DNA of 7,409 nt from an uncultured Peptococcaceae bacterium (GTDB taxonomy: Bacteria > Bacillota > Peptococcia > Peptococcales > Peptococcaceae). The stretch covers positions 1 to 7,409 of the forward strand of contig CAMFFG010000056.1 of NCBI GenBank assembly GCA_945949655.1, read 5' to 3'. The notes beneath the pieces are model-generated. The model was not told the DNA's origin and ran no database searches. It worked only from the letters and a program-made list of their open reading frames with translations. Shown here in pieces: positions 1 through 5,456 of this stretch (its first letter is position 1; the number at the start of each line of letters is the position of its first letter). A program made the position numbers and the translations under genes.

Positions 1-141
1 TACGGACAGTTTAATCCTTGTTTTTTATTTTCACCCCAACATTTATTATAGAACCGTTTTTTATGTCATTTAGAATCTTAATAGTGCGGGAAAACAGCTG
101 AAAAAGTGGACAAACAAAGTTTTTACTGGTAAAATAAATCA

Positions 142-169
142 TTGACCTGTTGAAAAATAATGGTAACAT
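142..169 (+). promoter_or_regulatory. Likely sigma-A promoter for rbgA
   Basis: TTGACC (142-147) is followed after 16 bases by TAACAT (164-169), and the TG at 161-162 makes the latter an extended -10 (TGgTAACAT). The -35 matches consensus at five of six positions, but the -10 at only four. It would give a leader of roughly 100 bases before the rbgA start. The sequence to the left (1-141) is AT-rich and shows nothing else I can name. Confidence 0.4.
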
Positions 170-215
170 ATAGAACGCTTGCTTTGAGAAAAAATCATGA
201 CACAGGCGATGCAGA

Positions 216-233
216 TTTAAACAGTGGTTTAAA
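216..233 (+). other. Small hairpin in the rbgA leader
   Basis: TTTAAAC (216-222) and GTTTAAA (227-233) form a perfect 7-bp stem with a 4-base AGTG loop, inside the presumed 5' leader of rbgA and about 30 bases before its ribosome binding site. The stem is mostly A-T and no U-tract follows, so it is not a terminator. A role is unproven. Confidence 0.3.
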
Positions 234-279
234 AAGCGTAACGAAAAAAATAACGAAGAAGTATAAGGAGCGATTCCAT

Positions 280-1134
280 ATGCATGTACAATGGTTTCCT
301 GGCCATATGGCCAAAACAAAGCGTATGATTCAGGAACAACTAAAACTGGTGGATGTTGTCATTGAACTGGTGGATGCCAGACTGCCCATCAGTAGTCGTA
401 ATCCGTTGCTGGACCAGCTGGTAGGTGACAAAAAGCCGCGTATTATTATCTTAAACAAAGAGGATCTGGCCGATCCACAGCGCACGGCTTACTGGGTCAA
501 TTATTTTAATCAGCAGAGTGGATGTAAAGCCTTCCCGTTTAATGCGACCATCGGCAAGAAGCAGTTGATTAGCCGTCTGAAAGAAGCATTGCTGGATGTA
601 ACCCAGGAAAAACGGGAACGCATGGCCAGGAAAGGTATCCGCAAACAGACGATTCGCTGTATGATCGTGGGAATACCAAATGTGGGAAAAAGCACCTTCA
701 TCAATATTCTGGTAGGAAAAAAAGCAGCGCAGACCGGTGATAAGCCTGGTGTGACCCGTGGTACCCAGTGGATCCGTCTGGATGAGGACCTGGAACTTTT
801 AGATACACCGGGGATTCTGTGGCCTAAATTTGAAGATGAGGAAGTTGGTTTCCGCTTGGCTGTAACAGGTGCAGTCAATGATGATGTGTTTGATCATGAT
901 GAGGCAGCTTTCAAGCTGATTGCGTTTTTACAGCAGCGTTATCCCCAACAGCTGCAGGAACGGTTTAAACTGGATGATGCAGTTATGCAGGAGGAACCGC
1001 TGGCTAGTCTGGAACAGATCGGGCGCAATCGGGGCTGCCTGTTGAAAGGCGGGCGCATTGATTACGGTAAGGTGTCAAAAGGAATTCTGATGGATTTCCG
1101 ACAGGCAAAAATTGGTCGCATTACATTGGAGTAG
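280..1134 (+). CDS. rbgA: Ribosome biogenesis GTPase RbgA (YlqF), circularly permuted
   Basis: RbgA is a GTPase that acts in late assembly of the 50S ribosomal subunit in the cytoplasm; in Bacillus subtilis it is essential. The 284-residue product matches the usual family length (about 282). It opens with the characteristic N-terminus WFPGHMAKT. The GTPase motifs come in permuted order: G4 NKED at residues 59-62, then G1 GIPNVGKST at 131-139, G2 threonine near 159 in PGVTRGTQ, and G3 DTPG at 175-178. A C-terminal extension follows, as in the family. I chose ATG at 280, behind AAGGAG (265-270, 9 bases away), because RbgA proteins start at this point. An in-frame ATG at 160 would add 40 uncharacteristic residues and lies within the probable -10. 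The next gene starts 6 bases after the stop. Confidence 0.95.
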   Translation: MHVQWFPGHMAKTKRMIQEQLKLVDVVIELVDARLPISSRNPLLDQLVGDKKPRIIILNKEDLADPQRTAYWVNYFNQQSGCKAFPFNATIGKKQLISRLKEALLDVTQEKRERMARKGIRKQTIRCMIVGIPNVGKSTFINILVGKKAAQTGDKPGVTRGTQWIRLDEDLELLDTPGILWPKFEDEEVGFRLAVTGAVNDDVFDHDEAAFKLIAFLQQRYPQQLQERFKLDDAVMQEEPLASLEQIGRNRGCLLKGGRIDYGKVSKGILMDFRQAKIGRITLE

Positions 1135-1140
1135 CCTGCT

Positions 1141-1524
1141 ATGTATCTGGTTAACCAACGAATCATATTACTGGTTAAAATGACAACGCTGCTGGGGATA
1201 CCTTTGCTCTCCAGCTTTGTTGTACCATGGCTTTCCTTTTGGAAGCTTCCCTCGGTGCTGTTGGTGCTGGTAGCTTTTTATCTGAACAATCTTTATCCGG
1301 ATCGGATTCAACTAGATGATTCGACAGTAAAAATAAAAATTTTTCTTTTTAATCAGTGGTTGGAATATTCGCCGCAGCAAATGCAGTTTCGGCAGGGACG
1401 GCATTGTATTTATCTTTATGTTGATGAGAAACCCTGCTATCGGCTTAGTATGGAGCGTCTTTCTTTGCGCTTGTATCGTCAGCTGACAGAACTGTTGGTA
1501 CCTTATCAGGAGGCGGACAGGTAG
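1141..1524 (+). CDS. Unrecognised small membrane protein, two N-terminal helices plus a beta-rich tail
   Basis: This 127-residue product is not one I can name. It has two hydrophobic segments (about 8-29 and 36-51) separated by a short turn, so it is probably a membrane hairpin with both ends on the same side. Residues 55-100 alternate in a way that suggests beta strands, and residues 104-120 look like an amphipathic helix. That order of a TM hairpin, strands and a last helix resembles bacterial PH-like membrane proteins, but this is inference from shape only. The start ATG lies 6 bases after the rbgA stop, and its likely ribosome binding site TTGGAG (1126-1131) is inside the last rbgA codons. 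The two genes are therefore probably co-transcribed and translationally coupled. In Bacillus subtilis rnhB, not a gene of this kind, follows ylqF. Confidence 0.75.
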   Translation: MYLVNQRIILLVKMTTLLGIPLLSSFVVPWLSFWKLPSVLLVLVAFYLNNLYPDRIQLDDSTVKIKIFLFNQWLEYSPQQMQFRQGRHCIYLYVDEKPCYRLSMERLSLRLYRQLTELLVPYQEADR

Positions 1525-1538
1525 GAAGATGAAGAATC

Positions 1539-1552
1539 AGAAGAATTCTTCT
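1539..1552. repeat. 14-bp perfect palindrome, candidate operator
   Basis: AGAAGAATTCTTCT is a perfect inverted repeat with no spacer, ending one base before the -35 element of the next gene. The position suits a repressor or activator site. A 14-bp palindrome has a fair chance of occurring somewhere in 7.4 kb, so only the position makes it interesting. Confidence 0.35.
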
Positions 1553-1553
1553 A

Positions 1554-1582
1554 TTGCGGATTGACACAAATGCTGATACAAT
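1554..1582 (+). promoter_or_regulatory. Promoter for the Cys-rich protein gene
   Basis: TTGCGG (1554-1559), a 17-base spacer and TACAAT (1577-1582) with TG at 1574-1575 form an extended -10 promoter. A second reading uses the perfect -35 TTGACA (1561-1566) with TAGAAT (1582-1587), but its spacer is only 15 bases. Either places transcription start about 30-40 bases before the ATG at 1629. Confidence 0.5.
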
Positions 1583-1628
1583 AGAATAAAAATAATCGAT
1601 ACTACAAATAAACAGGGGATGAGGGCAG

Positions 1629-1886
1629 ATGAAAAAAGTTACCAATGTGTTTTGTTCCAAAAAGACAGGCAGTGCATGCACCTGTGGCTGCAGCTGTGGT
1701 ACCTGCCGGGACTGGCTGGGGCGGTTTAATTCGGGACTGGCTGGTTATTACCTAAAGGAACTGTTGGAAGATCCGTCTAAGCTGGAGGACTTTGAGTCTA
1801 CGCAGGTCGGAAAATGGTATACAGATAAATCCCTGGCAGCCCGTGTCTATCGGAAAGAATATGGTCCGCCCAAAGAAGAATCGTGA
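1629..1886 (+). CDS. Small Cys-rich protein of unknown function
   Basis: The product has 85 residues and I do not recognise the family. All six cysteines lie in an 18-residue stretch near the N-terminus: C9, C17, C19, C21, C23 and C26, in the spacing C-x7-C-x-C-x-C-x-C-x2-C. The rest (27-85) has no cysteine, is charged and aromatic, and has no membrane segment or signal peptide. Dense C-x-C spacing suggests binding of a soft metal or an iron-sulfur cluster, but that is inference. Ribosome binding candidates are AGGGG (1614-1618, 10 bases from the ATG) and GAGGG (1621-1625, only 3 bases away). It has its own promoter and terminator, so it is probably transcribed alone. Codon use looks like that of its neighbours, and the clean start and stop support a real gene. 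Confidence 0.75.
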   Translation: MKKVTNVFCSKKTGSACTCGCSCGTCRDWLGRFNSGLAGYYLKELLEDPSKLEDFESTQVGKWYTDKSLAARVYRKEYGPPKEES

Positions 1887-1900
1887 TATAAAATAAAAGC

Positions 1901-1968
1901 ATGAACCTGTAGCTGTTACCCAAAAGTTAGAGCATTCCTGAACTTCTGGCCATCGGCTACGGGTTCAT
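1901..1968 (+). terminator. Rho-independent terminator with a long loop, possibly bidirectional
   Basis: Bases 1901-1915 pair with 1954-1968 without interruption over 15 positions, two of them T-G pairs, and the stem is followed at once by ATATTTTTTT. The 38-base loop may carry a second 5-bp hairpin (1924-1928 with 1941-1945). It lies 15 bases after the stop of the Cys-rich gene. On the minus strand the flank is also T-rich, so it could stop the convergent regulator transcript too. The two T-G pairs become A-C mismatches on that strand, which makes the plus direction the better one. Confidence 0.75.
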
Positions 1969-2021
1969 ATTTTTTTGTCTGAAAATCAATATATGTGGTT
2001 TTGCATGATGTATAGTGCTGA

Positions 2022-2055
2022 CCGCTTGCTGATTATAAAATACCTCAGCGAGCGG
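2022..2055. repeat. Inverted repeat spanning the stop codon of the regulator
   Basis: CCGCTTGCTGA (2022-2032) pairs with TCAGCGAGCGG (2045-2055) over 11 positions with one T-G pair and a 12-base loop. The right arm includes the minus-strand stop codon. No T-tract follows on the minus strand and only a short TTTT lies beyond it on the plus strand, so it is not a standard terminator. It might stabilise the 3' end of the regulator mRNA. Confidence 0.45.
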
Positions 2056-2578
2056 ACACTTTTACTGACATGGATTTGAAAATAGCATATAATGTATCGC
2101 CGGTTTTCAGTTCCATTTCCTGTACCGAATAAGGGGTCAGCGCCACTTTTAATGGTACACCGATGTCCAGCGTCAGCATACAGCGGTTTCCCTGCTGTGC
2201 AATTGCGATAACAATGCCTTTGTGTACATTGCGGGCACTGCAGATCAGCTTATTATGGCTGATAATAATATTTTCCGGTTCAATGCTGACCCGGACCGAA
2301 CCAGTCAGATCTGTAGAGACATGAAACAGCACCTCTGTTTTGCTGCGCAGCAGGCGGGCATATTTGCCCTGCTCTGTCTGGATCAGTTCGGCATCAAAAA
2401 TATTGTCATCGGTGCGATTCTGATACAGGTACTGTTCTAACTGTTGGGAACTGATGCGCAGACCGCGCCCGATACGATGGGCTTCCAGATCGCCTCGTTT
2501 TATCATTTCGTAAATTGTATATTTAGACAGCTTTAATTTAGCTGCAACTTCTTCCGGTGTAAAAAATTCTTCAGACAT
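2045..2578 (-). CDS. HTH-TOBE transcriptional regulator, likely molybdate-responsive
   Basis: The 177-residue product probably senses molybdate and controls the divergent modABC operon, a job ModE does in Escherichia coli. Residues 5-54 form an excisionase/MerR-type helix-turn-helix (FTPEEVAAKLKLSKYTIY, then RIGRGLRI and an LEQYL helix). Residues 94-174 look like a molybdate-binding TOBE domain: SARN at 114-117, KG at 120-121, D138-G139, VALTPYS near 145-151 and AIFKSMSV at 165-172. ModE itself uses a different, LysR-like winged helix and usually two TOBE copies, so this is an analogue rather than a ModE orthologue. I chose ATG at 2578 because GAGGTGA sits 5 bases ahead; an in-frame ATG at 2599 has no such site. 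DNA binding and autoregulation are inferred from position. Confidence 0.88.
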   Translation of the reverse strand: MSEEFFTPEEVAAKLKLSKYTIYEMIKRGDLEAHRIGRGLRISSQQLEQYLYQNRTDDNIFDAELIQTEQGKYARLLRSKTEVLFHVSTDLTGSVRVSIEPENIIISHNKLICSARNVHKGIVIAIAQQGNRCMLTLDIGVPLKVALTPYSVQEMELKTGDTLYAIFKSMSVKVSAR

Positions 2579-2583
2579 GAAAA

Positions 2584-2590
2584 TCACCTC
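2584..2590 (-). promoter_or_regulatory. Ribosome binding site fixing the regulator start
   Basis: Read on the minus strand this is GAGGTGA, 5 bases before ATG at 2578. It lies inside the coding stretch that would follow the alternative ATG at 2599, which favours the shorter protein. Confidence 0.7.
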
Positions 2591-2628
2591 GTCATGCAAA
2601 ATAATCAGGCTAATCGCTTACTGTTTCT

Positions 2629-2658
2629 ATTATAGTCGAAATACGAGGGTTGTGGCAA
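2629..2658 (-). promoter_or_regulatory. Promoter for the HTH-TOBE regulator
   Basis: On the minus strand TTGCCA (2658-2653) is followed after 18 bases by a perfect TATAAT (2634-2629). Transcription would start near 2622, leaving a leader of about 45 bases. The -10 overlaps the short palindrome CTATTATAG (2627-2635), a possible operator for autoregulation. Confidence 0.6.
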
Positions 2659-2676
2659 GCTGGAATTAAAAATATC

Positions 2677-2705
2677 TTGACAGGCTAAGACTTTATTTGT
2701 ATACT
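2677..2705 (+). promoter_or_regulatory. Strong sigma-A promoter for modABC
   Basis: A perfect TTGACA (2677-2682), a 17-base spacer and TATACT (2700-2705) form a near-consensus promoter. Its -35 is 18 bases from the -35 of the divergent regulator promoter, so one bound protein could affect both. The leader to modA is about 55 bases, too short for a molybdenum-cofactor riboswitch, so control is more likely at the promoter. Confidence 0.75.
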
Positions 2706-2717
2706 ATGCAATATAGT
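2703..2717. promoter_or_regulatory. Candidate operator over the modA -10 and start site
   Basis: ACTAT (2703-2707) and ATAGT (2713-2717) are inverted half-sites separated by five bases, covering the end of the -10 and the expected transcription start. This would be the right place for repression by the molybdate-loaded regulator. The half-sites are short and AT-rich, so chance is a real alternative. Confidence 0.3.
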
Positions 2718-2766
2718 TAGTTTTAGTTTGGTTTAATTAAATTTAAGAAAAAAGAGGAGGATTTAA

Positions 2767-3564
2767 ATGAAACAAAAAGCAAAAATTTTGCTGGTGCTTG
2801 GTCTGATTTGTGGATTGCTGCTGGCAGGCTGCGGCGGTTCCGGTCAGCAACAGCAGCAGGCGGAAGAACAGCCGGGGGCAGAAGTGCATGTATTTGCAGC
2901 AGCCAGCCTGACTGACTGTCTGGATGAGATCATTGCATTGTATGAAGCCGAAAGCAACAATACGGTAGTTGCAGTTTATGAATCGTCCGGCACACTGGAA
3001 AAACAGATCGAAGAAGGTGCAGATTGCGACATTTTCATCTCTGCCAACCAGAAATACATGGACAAGCTGGAAGAAGTGGATGCAGTCAACACGGAAACCA
3101 GAAAAGATCTGCTGGGCAATGCGTTAACGCTGATCGCATCTGCAGATAAAGCCGATGTGGTTGTCGATGTGGATTCTCTGCTTTCTGACGACGTAACCGT
3201 GATTGCCATCGGCGAACCTTCTGATGTGCCAGCTGGTCAGTATGCACAGGAAATGTTTGAAAACCTAGGCCTGTGGGATGAAATCCAGCCAAAACTGGTT
3301 TACGCAAAAAATGTGCGTGCCGTGCTGGAATATGTTGATGGCGGCGATGCAGACGCCGGCTTTGTTTATCACACAGACGCTATGTTGCTGGAAAAAGGCA
3401 GTATCATCGGTGACGCCCCGGAAGGAAGCTATACAGCTGTAAACTATCCATCTGCTATTATGGCTGCAGCACCACAGCCGGAAGCAGCAGCTGATTTTTA
3501 TGCATTCCTGGCTAGCGATGCAGCCAAAGAAGTTTTTGAAAAATATGGATTTACTGTGCTGTAA
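2767..3564 (+). CDS. modA: Molybdate ABC transporter, substrate-binding lipoprotein ModA
   Basis: ModA captures molybdate (and usually tungstate) outside the membrane and hands it to ModB. The 265-residue precursor has a lipoprotein signal: MKQKAK, a hydrophobic core, and the lipobox LAGC with the lipidated cysteine at 22. A flexible glutamine- and serine-rich linker (25-38) follows. The mature domain starts with VHVFAAASLTD. Compared with my recollection of E. coli ModA, all five oxyanion contacts have counterparts: S47 (AAASL), S74 (ESSGT), A156 (DVPAGQY), V183 (KNVRA) and Y201 (VYHTD). The end EKYGFTVL is also family-typical. GAGGAGG (2754-2760) sits 6 bases before the ATG. It heads the operon, with modB 51 bases downstream and a strong promoter upstream. 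Tungstate rather than molybdate as the main substrate cannot be excluded. Confidence 0.95.
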   Translation: MKQKAKILLVLGLICGLLLAGCGGSGQQQQQAEEQPGAEVHVFAAASLTDCLDEIIALYEAESNNTVVAVYESSGTLEKQIEEGADCDIFISANQKYMDKLEEVDAVNTETRKDLLGNALTLIASADKADVVVDVDSLLSDDVTVIAIGEPSDVPAGQYAQEMFENLGLWDEIQPKLVYAKNVRAVLEYVDGGDADAGFVYHTDAMLLEKGSIIGDAPEGSYTAVNYPSAIMAAAPQPEAAADFYAFLASDAAKEVFEKYGFTVL

Positions 3565-3615
3565 GATTCATTTGTCATAACACAGAGGTCAGAACGCTGG
3601 AACGGAGGAAAACAC

Positions 3616-4281
3616 ATGCTGGAACCAATTTTTTTATCATTACGAATTGCTTCAATTGCTACGGTGTTTTCCTTTTTTCTGGGCGTTTTTCTGGCGTACA
3701 TATTAAATAAAAGAAAAATTCCCGGGAAAAACTTCTGGGAAACGCTGATTACCCTGCCTATGATCCTGCCTCCGTCTGTTACAGGGTACTTTTTATTGAT
3801 CCTGTTGGGAAAACGGGGCGCGATAGGCAGTGCATTGATTGATTTGTTTGGTTTTAAGATTATTTTTACCTGGTATGCTGCTGTAATTGCGGCCAGCATT
3901 GTATCGCTGCCGCTGATGTATCAGAATGTGAAAGCGGCTTTTTTGAATGTAGATCCATCTTATGAACGGGCGGCCCGTACTTTGGGCAGCAGTGAGTTTC
4001 GTATTTTCTGGACCATCACGTTTCCGCTGGCCTGGCCCGGGATCATCAGCGGTATTGTGCTTTCCTTTTGCCGGGCCATCGGCGAGTTTGGTGCGACACT
4101 GATGGTGGCTGGTAATATTCCGGGGAAAACCCAGACCGTGCCGACAGCTATTTATTATGCAGTAGAAAATGGCAACAGCCAACTGGCGAATACGCTGGTG
4201 CTGATTATGGCAGTGTTCAGCTTTGTACTGATTCTGACACTGAACAAATGGCTGGAAAAACGAAATTATCTGGGGAAGTAG
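3616..4281 (+). CDS. modB: Molybdate ABC transporter permease ModB
   Basis: ModB is the membrane channel subunit of the molybdate importer and works as a homodimer with ModC. The 221-residue product has about five hydrophobic segments, near 8-30, 43-64, 83-104, 142-165 and 192-212. Between the third and fourth lies the EAA loop that docks on the ATPase (YERAARTLGSSEFRIFW, about 116-132). The following FCRAIGEFGATLMVAGN stretch (151-167) is strongly typical of ModB/CysT-type permeases. Length agrees with ModB (about 220-230). GGAGG (3604-3608) is 7 bases before the ATG. The stop codon TAG at 4279-4281 overlaps the ribosome binding site of modC, indicating coupled translation. Confidence 0.95.
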   Translation: MLEPIFLSLRIASIATVFSFFLGVFLAYILNKRKIPGKNFWETLITLPMILPPSVTGYFLLILLGKRGAIGSALIDLFGFKIIFTWYAAVIAASIVSLPLMYQNVKAAFLNVDPSYERAARTLGSSEFRIFWTITFPLAWPGIISGIVLSFCRAIGEFGATLMVAGNIPGKTQTVPTAIYYAVENGNSQLANTLVLIMAVFSFVLILTLNKWLEKRNYLGK

Positions 4282-4287
4282 GTGAGG
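4280..4287 (+). promoter_or_regulatory. modC ribosome binding site overlapping the modB stop
   Basis: AGGTGAGG begins within the modB TAG stop. Its AGGTG core is 6 bases before ATG at 4291. The GTG at 4282 lies inside this site, so it is a less likely start. Confidence 0.6.
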
Positions 4288-4290
4288 CCG

Positions 4291-4983
4291 ATGGCAATTT
4301 CTTTTACCCTGCAAAAACAGCTGGATCAGTTTCAGCTGGATGTGTCCTGTTCGTTTCCCGGAGGTGTGCTGGTCATTCAGGGAGAGTCTGGTTCGGGCAA
4401 AAGCACGATTTTAAATTGTATCTCCGGTCTGCTGGAACCAGATAACGGGCGTGTGCAGACTGGGGAACGGGTTCTGTTTGACAGACAGCACAAGATTAAT
4501 CTGGCTGTGCAGCAACGCAAGATTGGTTATGTATTTCAGAATTATGCGCTGTTCCCTAACATGACAGTAGAAAAAAATATTTTTTACGGATTGAAAAATC
4601 AGCCAGCTTATCAGGATAAAACAAAGCGCAGAGAGATGTTAGAATACATGGAATATATTATGGATACCTTTGGTATCAGTCGCCTGCGGCAAAAGTATCC
4701 TTATCATATTTCCGGCGGCGAAAAGCAGCGCACCGCTCTGGCCAGAGCCATTGTGACCAGACCGGAACTACTGCTTCTGGATGAACCTTTTTCAGCGCTG
4801 GATATGAAAACCAAGGAGCTTGTATATCAGGAGTTTCTGGAGTTAAAACACCAGGTGCAGATGCCTATCATCCTGATCAGCCATGATCCGCGGGAAGGCG
4901 ACCTGTTTGCTGATCATCGGCTCTATTTACAGCAGGGTCATATCATGGATCCACAATCAAACTTGCTCCCCTTTGCCAGATAA
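4291..4983 (+). CDS. modC: Molybdate ABC transporter ATPase ModC, short form without TOBE domain
   Basis: ModC hydrolyses ATP on the cytoplasmic side to drive molybdate import through ModB. With ATG at 4291 it has 230 residues. It shows Walker A GESGSGKST (31-39), Q-loop Q83 in VFQNYALFP, signature SGGEK (141-145), Walker B ending LLLLDEP (D164, E165), D-loop SALD and H198 in the ISHD switch. The start MAISFTLQKQLDQFQLDVS resembles known ModC N-termini. An alternative GTG at 4282 would add MRP. E. coli ModC is about 350 residues, with a C-terminal TOBE pair that binds molybdate; that whole region is missing here, and the frame ends cleanly rather than by an evident frameshift. The gene closes the mod operon. 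Confidence 0.92.
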   Translation: MAISFTLQKQLDQFQLDVSCSFPGGVLVIQGESGSGKSTILNCISGLLEPDNGRVQTGERVLFDRQHKINLAVQQRKIGYVFQNYALFPNMTVEKNIFYGLKNQPAYQDKTKRREMLEYMEYIMDTFGISRLRQKYPYHISGGEKQRTALARAIVTRPELLLLDEPFSALDMKTKELVYQEFLELKHQVQMPIILISHDPREGDLFADHRLYLQQGHIMDPQSNLLPFAR

Positions 4984-5021
4984 AACAGACAGCAGTACCA
5001 ATGTTTTATTGGGCATTTAAA

Positions 5022-5073
5022 AGAGGATGTTCTATCGTAATTGATAAAAAATCAATGGGATTGGACATCCTCT
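5022..5073 (+). terminator. Probable terminator after modABC, nested stem-loop
   Basis: AGAGGATGTTC (5022-5032) pairs with GGACATCCTCT (5063-5073), 11 positions with one T-G pair. A second hairpin, ATTGAT (5040-5045) with ATCAAT (5051-5056), sits in the loop. The tail is T-rich (TATTTATGTTTTCTTCTTTT) but interrupted, so termination may be partial. It begins 38 bases after the modC stop and ends before the next promoter. Confidence 0.55.
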
Positions 5074-5090
5074 ATTTATGTTTTCTTCTT

Positions 5091-5118
5091 TTGCAATTTG
5101 TGTTATACTTATTATAAT
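5091..5118 (+). promoter_or_regulatory. Promoter for the 88-residue protein and LysR regulator
   Basis: TTGCAA (5091-5096) and a perfect TATAAT (5113-5118) are 16 bases apart. Transcription would start near 5125, about 40 bases before the TTG start at 5163. Confidence 0.6.
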
Positions 5119-5147
5119 ACACATGTGATAAAAAGCACAGCAGACAG

Positions 5148-5154
5148 AAGGAGG
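5148..5154 (+). promoter_or_regulatory. Consensus ribosome binding site for a TTG start
   Basis: AAGGAGG lies 8 bases before TTG at 5163. The strength and spacing of this site are the main reason to accept the TTG as a start codon; no in-frame ATG occurs until residue 30. Confidence 0.7.
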
Positions 5155-5162
5155 CGCTGACT

Positions 5163-5429
5163 TTGAATCGGAAGCAGTTTACAGAAGCAATCCAAAAGAT
5201 TCCCACAAAACCCTATCAAATAAAAGTGAATATTCCCTCTGATGGTGCTATGCAGCGAGGATGTTTTCTGGAAGATGGTCTCTGGAAAGTGTATGAGACC
5301 GATGCTGGTGGACATATAAAAATATTGTTTAAAAGTCGTTCAGAAGATAAAGCATTTTCCTGGCTGTATCAGTTGCTGTGTAAACCGATACAGTCCAAAA
5401 AGAAAGGATTGTTTTCGTTCTGGAAGTAA
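5163..5429 (+). CDS. Unrecognised 88-residue protein, TTG start
   Basis: I cannot name this product. It has 88 residues, is basic, and has no signal peptide or clear membrane helix. The middle (about 33-57) looks like beta strands: GCFLEDGLWKVYETDAGGHI then ILFKS. An alpha-helical SEDKAFSWLYQLL (60-72) and a basic tail ending KKKGLFSFWK follow. The order 'W-x-VY, acidic/Gly turn, F-x-S-E-x-x-A, helix' recalls several small immunity-protein-like folds, but no toxin gene lies beside it in this window, so that is only a shape comparison. The TTG start is supported by AAGGAGG 8 bases upstream. The LysR gene starts 27 bases after its stop, and no terminator separates them, so the two are probably one operon. 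Confidence 0.7.
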   Translation: MNRKQFTEAIQKIPTKPYQIKVNIPSDGAMQRGCFLEDGLWKVYETDAGGHIKILFKSRSEDKAFSWLYQLLCKPIQSKKKGLFSFWK

Positions 5430-5456
5430 AAGAACTGTTTGAATGAGGTGACAGAA

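Noticed and set aside
1..14. Possible tail of an upstream gene, reading Arg-Thr-Val-stop in frame 3 (stop at 12-14).
   Set aside because: A signal peptidase gene sometimes precedes rbgA and such an ending would be compatible, but three codons are not evidence and no terminator stem is visible inside the window.
11..319. Minus-strand open frame of 102 codons at the left end.
   Set aside because: It runs antisense over the start of rbgA and its promoter, has no family resemblance and no ribosome binding site I can see.
2706..2766. Possible molybdenum-cofactor riboswitch in the modA leader.
   Set aside because: The leader is only about 55 bases, AT-rich and without the long paired domains of that riboswitch.
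4282..4290. GTG start for modC adding three residues.
   Set aside because: The GTG lies within the ribosome binding site AGGTGAGG that serves ATG 4291, and the shorter product matches ModC N-termini better.
5001..5117. 38-codon plus-strand frame starting ATG at 5001 with a hydrophobic end.
   Set aside because: It has no ribosome binding site, runs through the terminator hairpin, and ends inside the next promoter's TATAAT; most likely chance.
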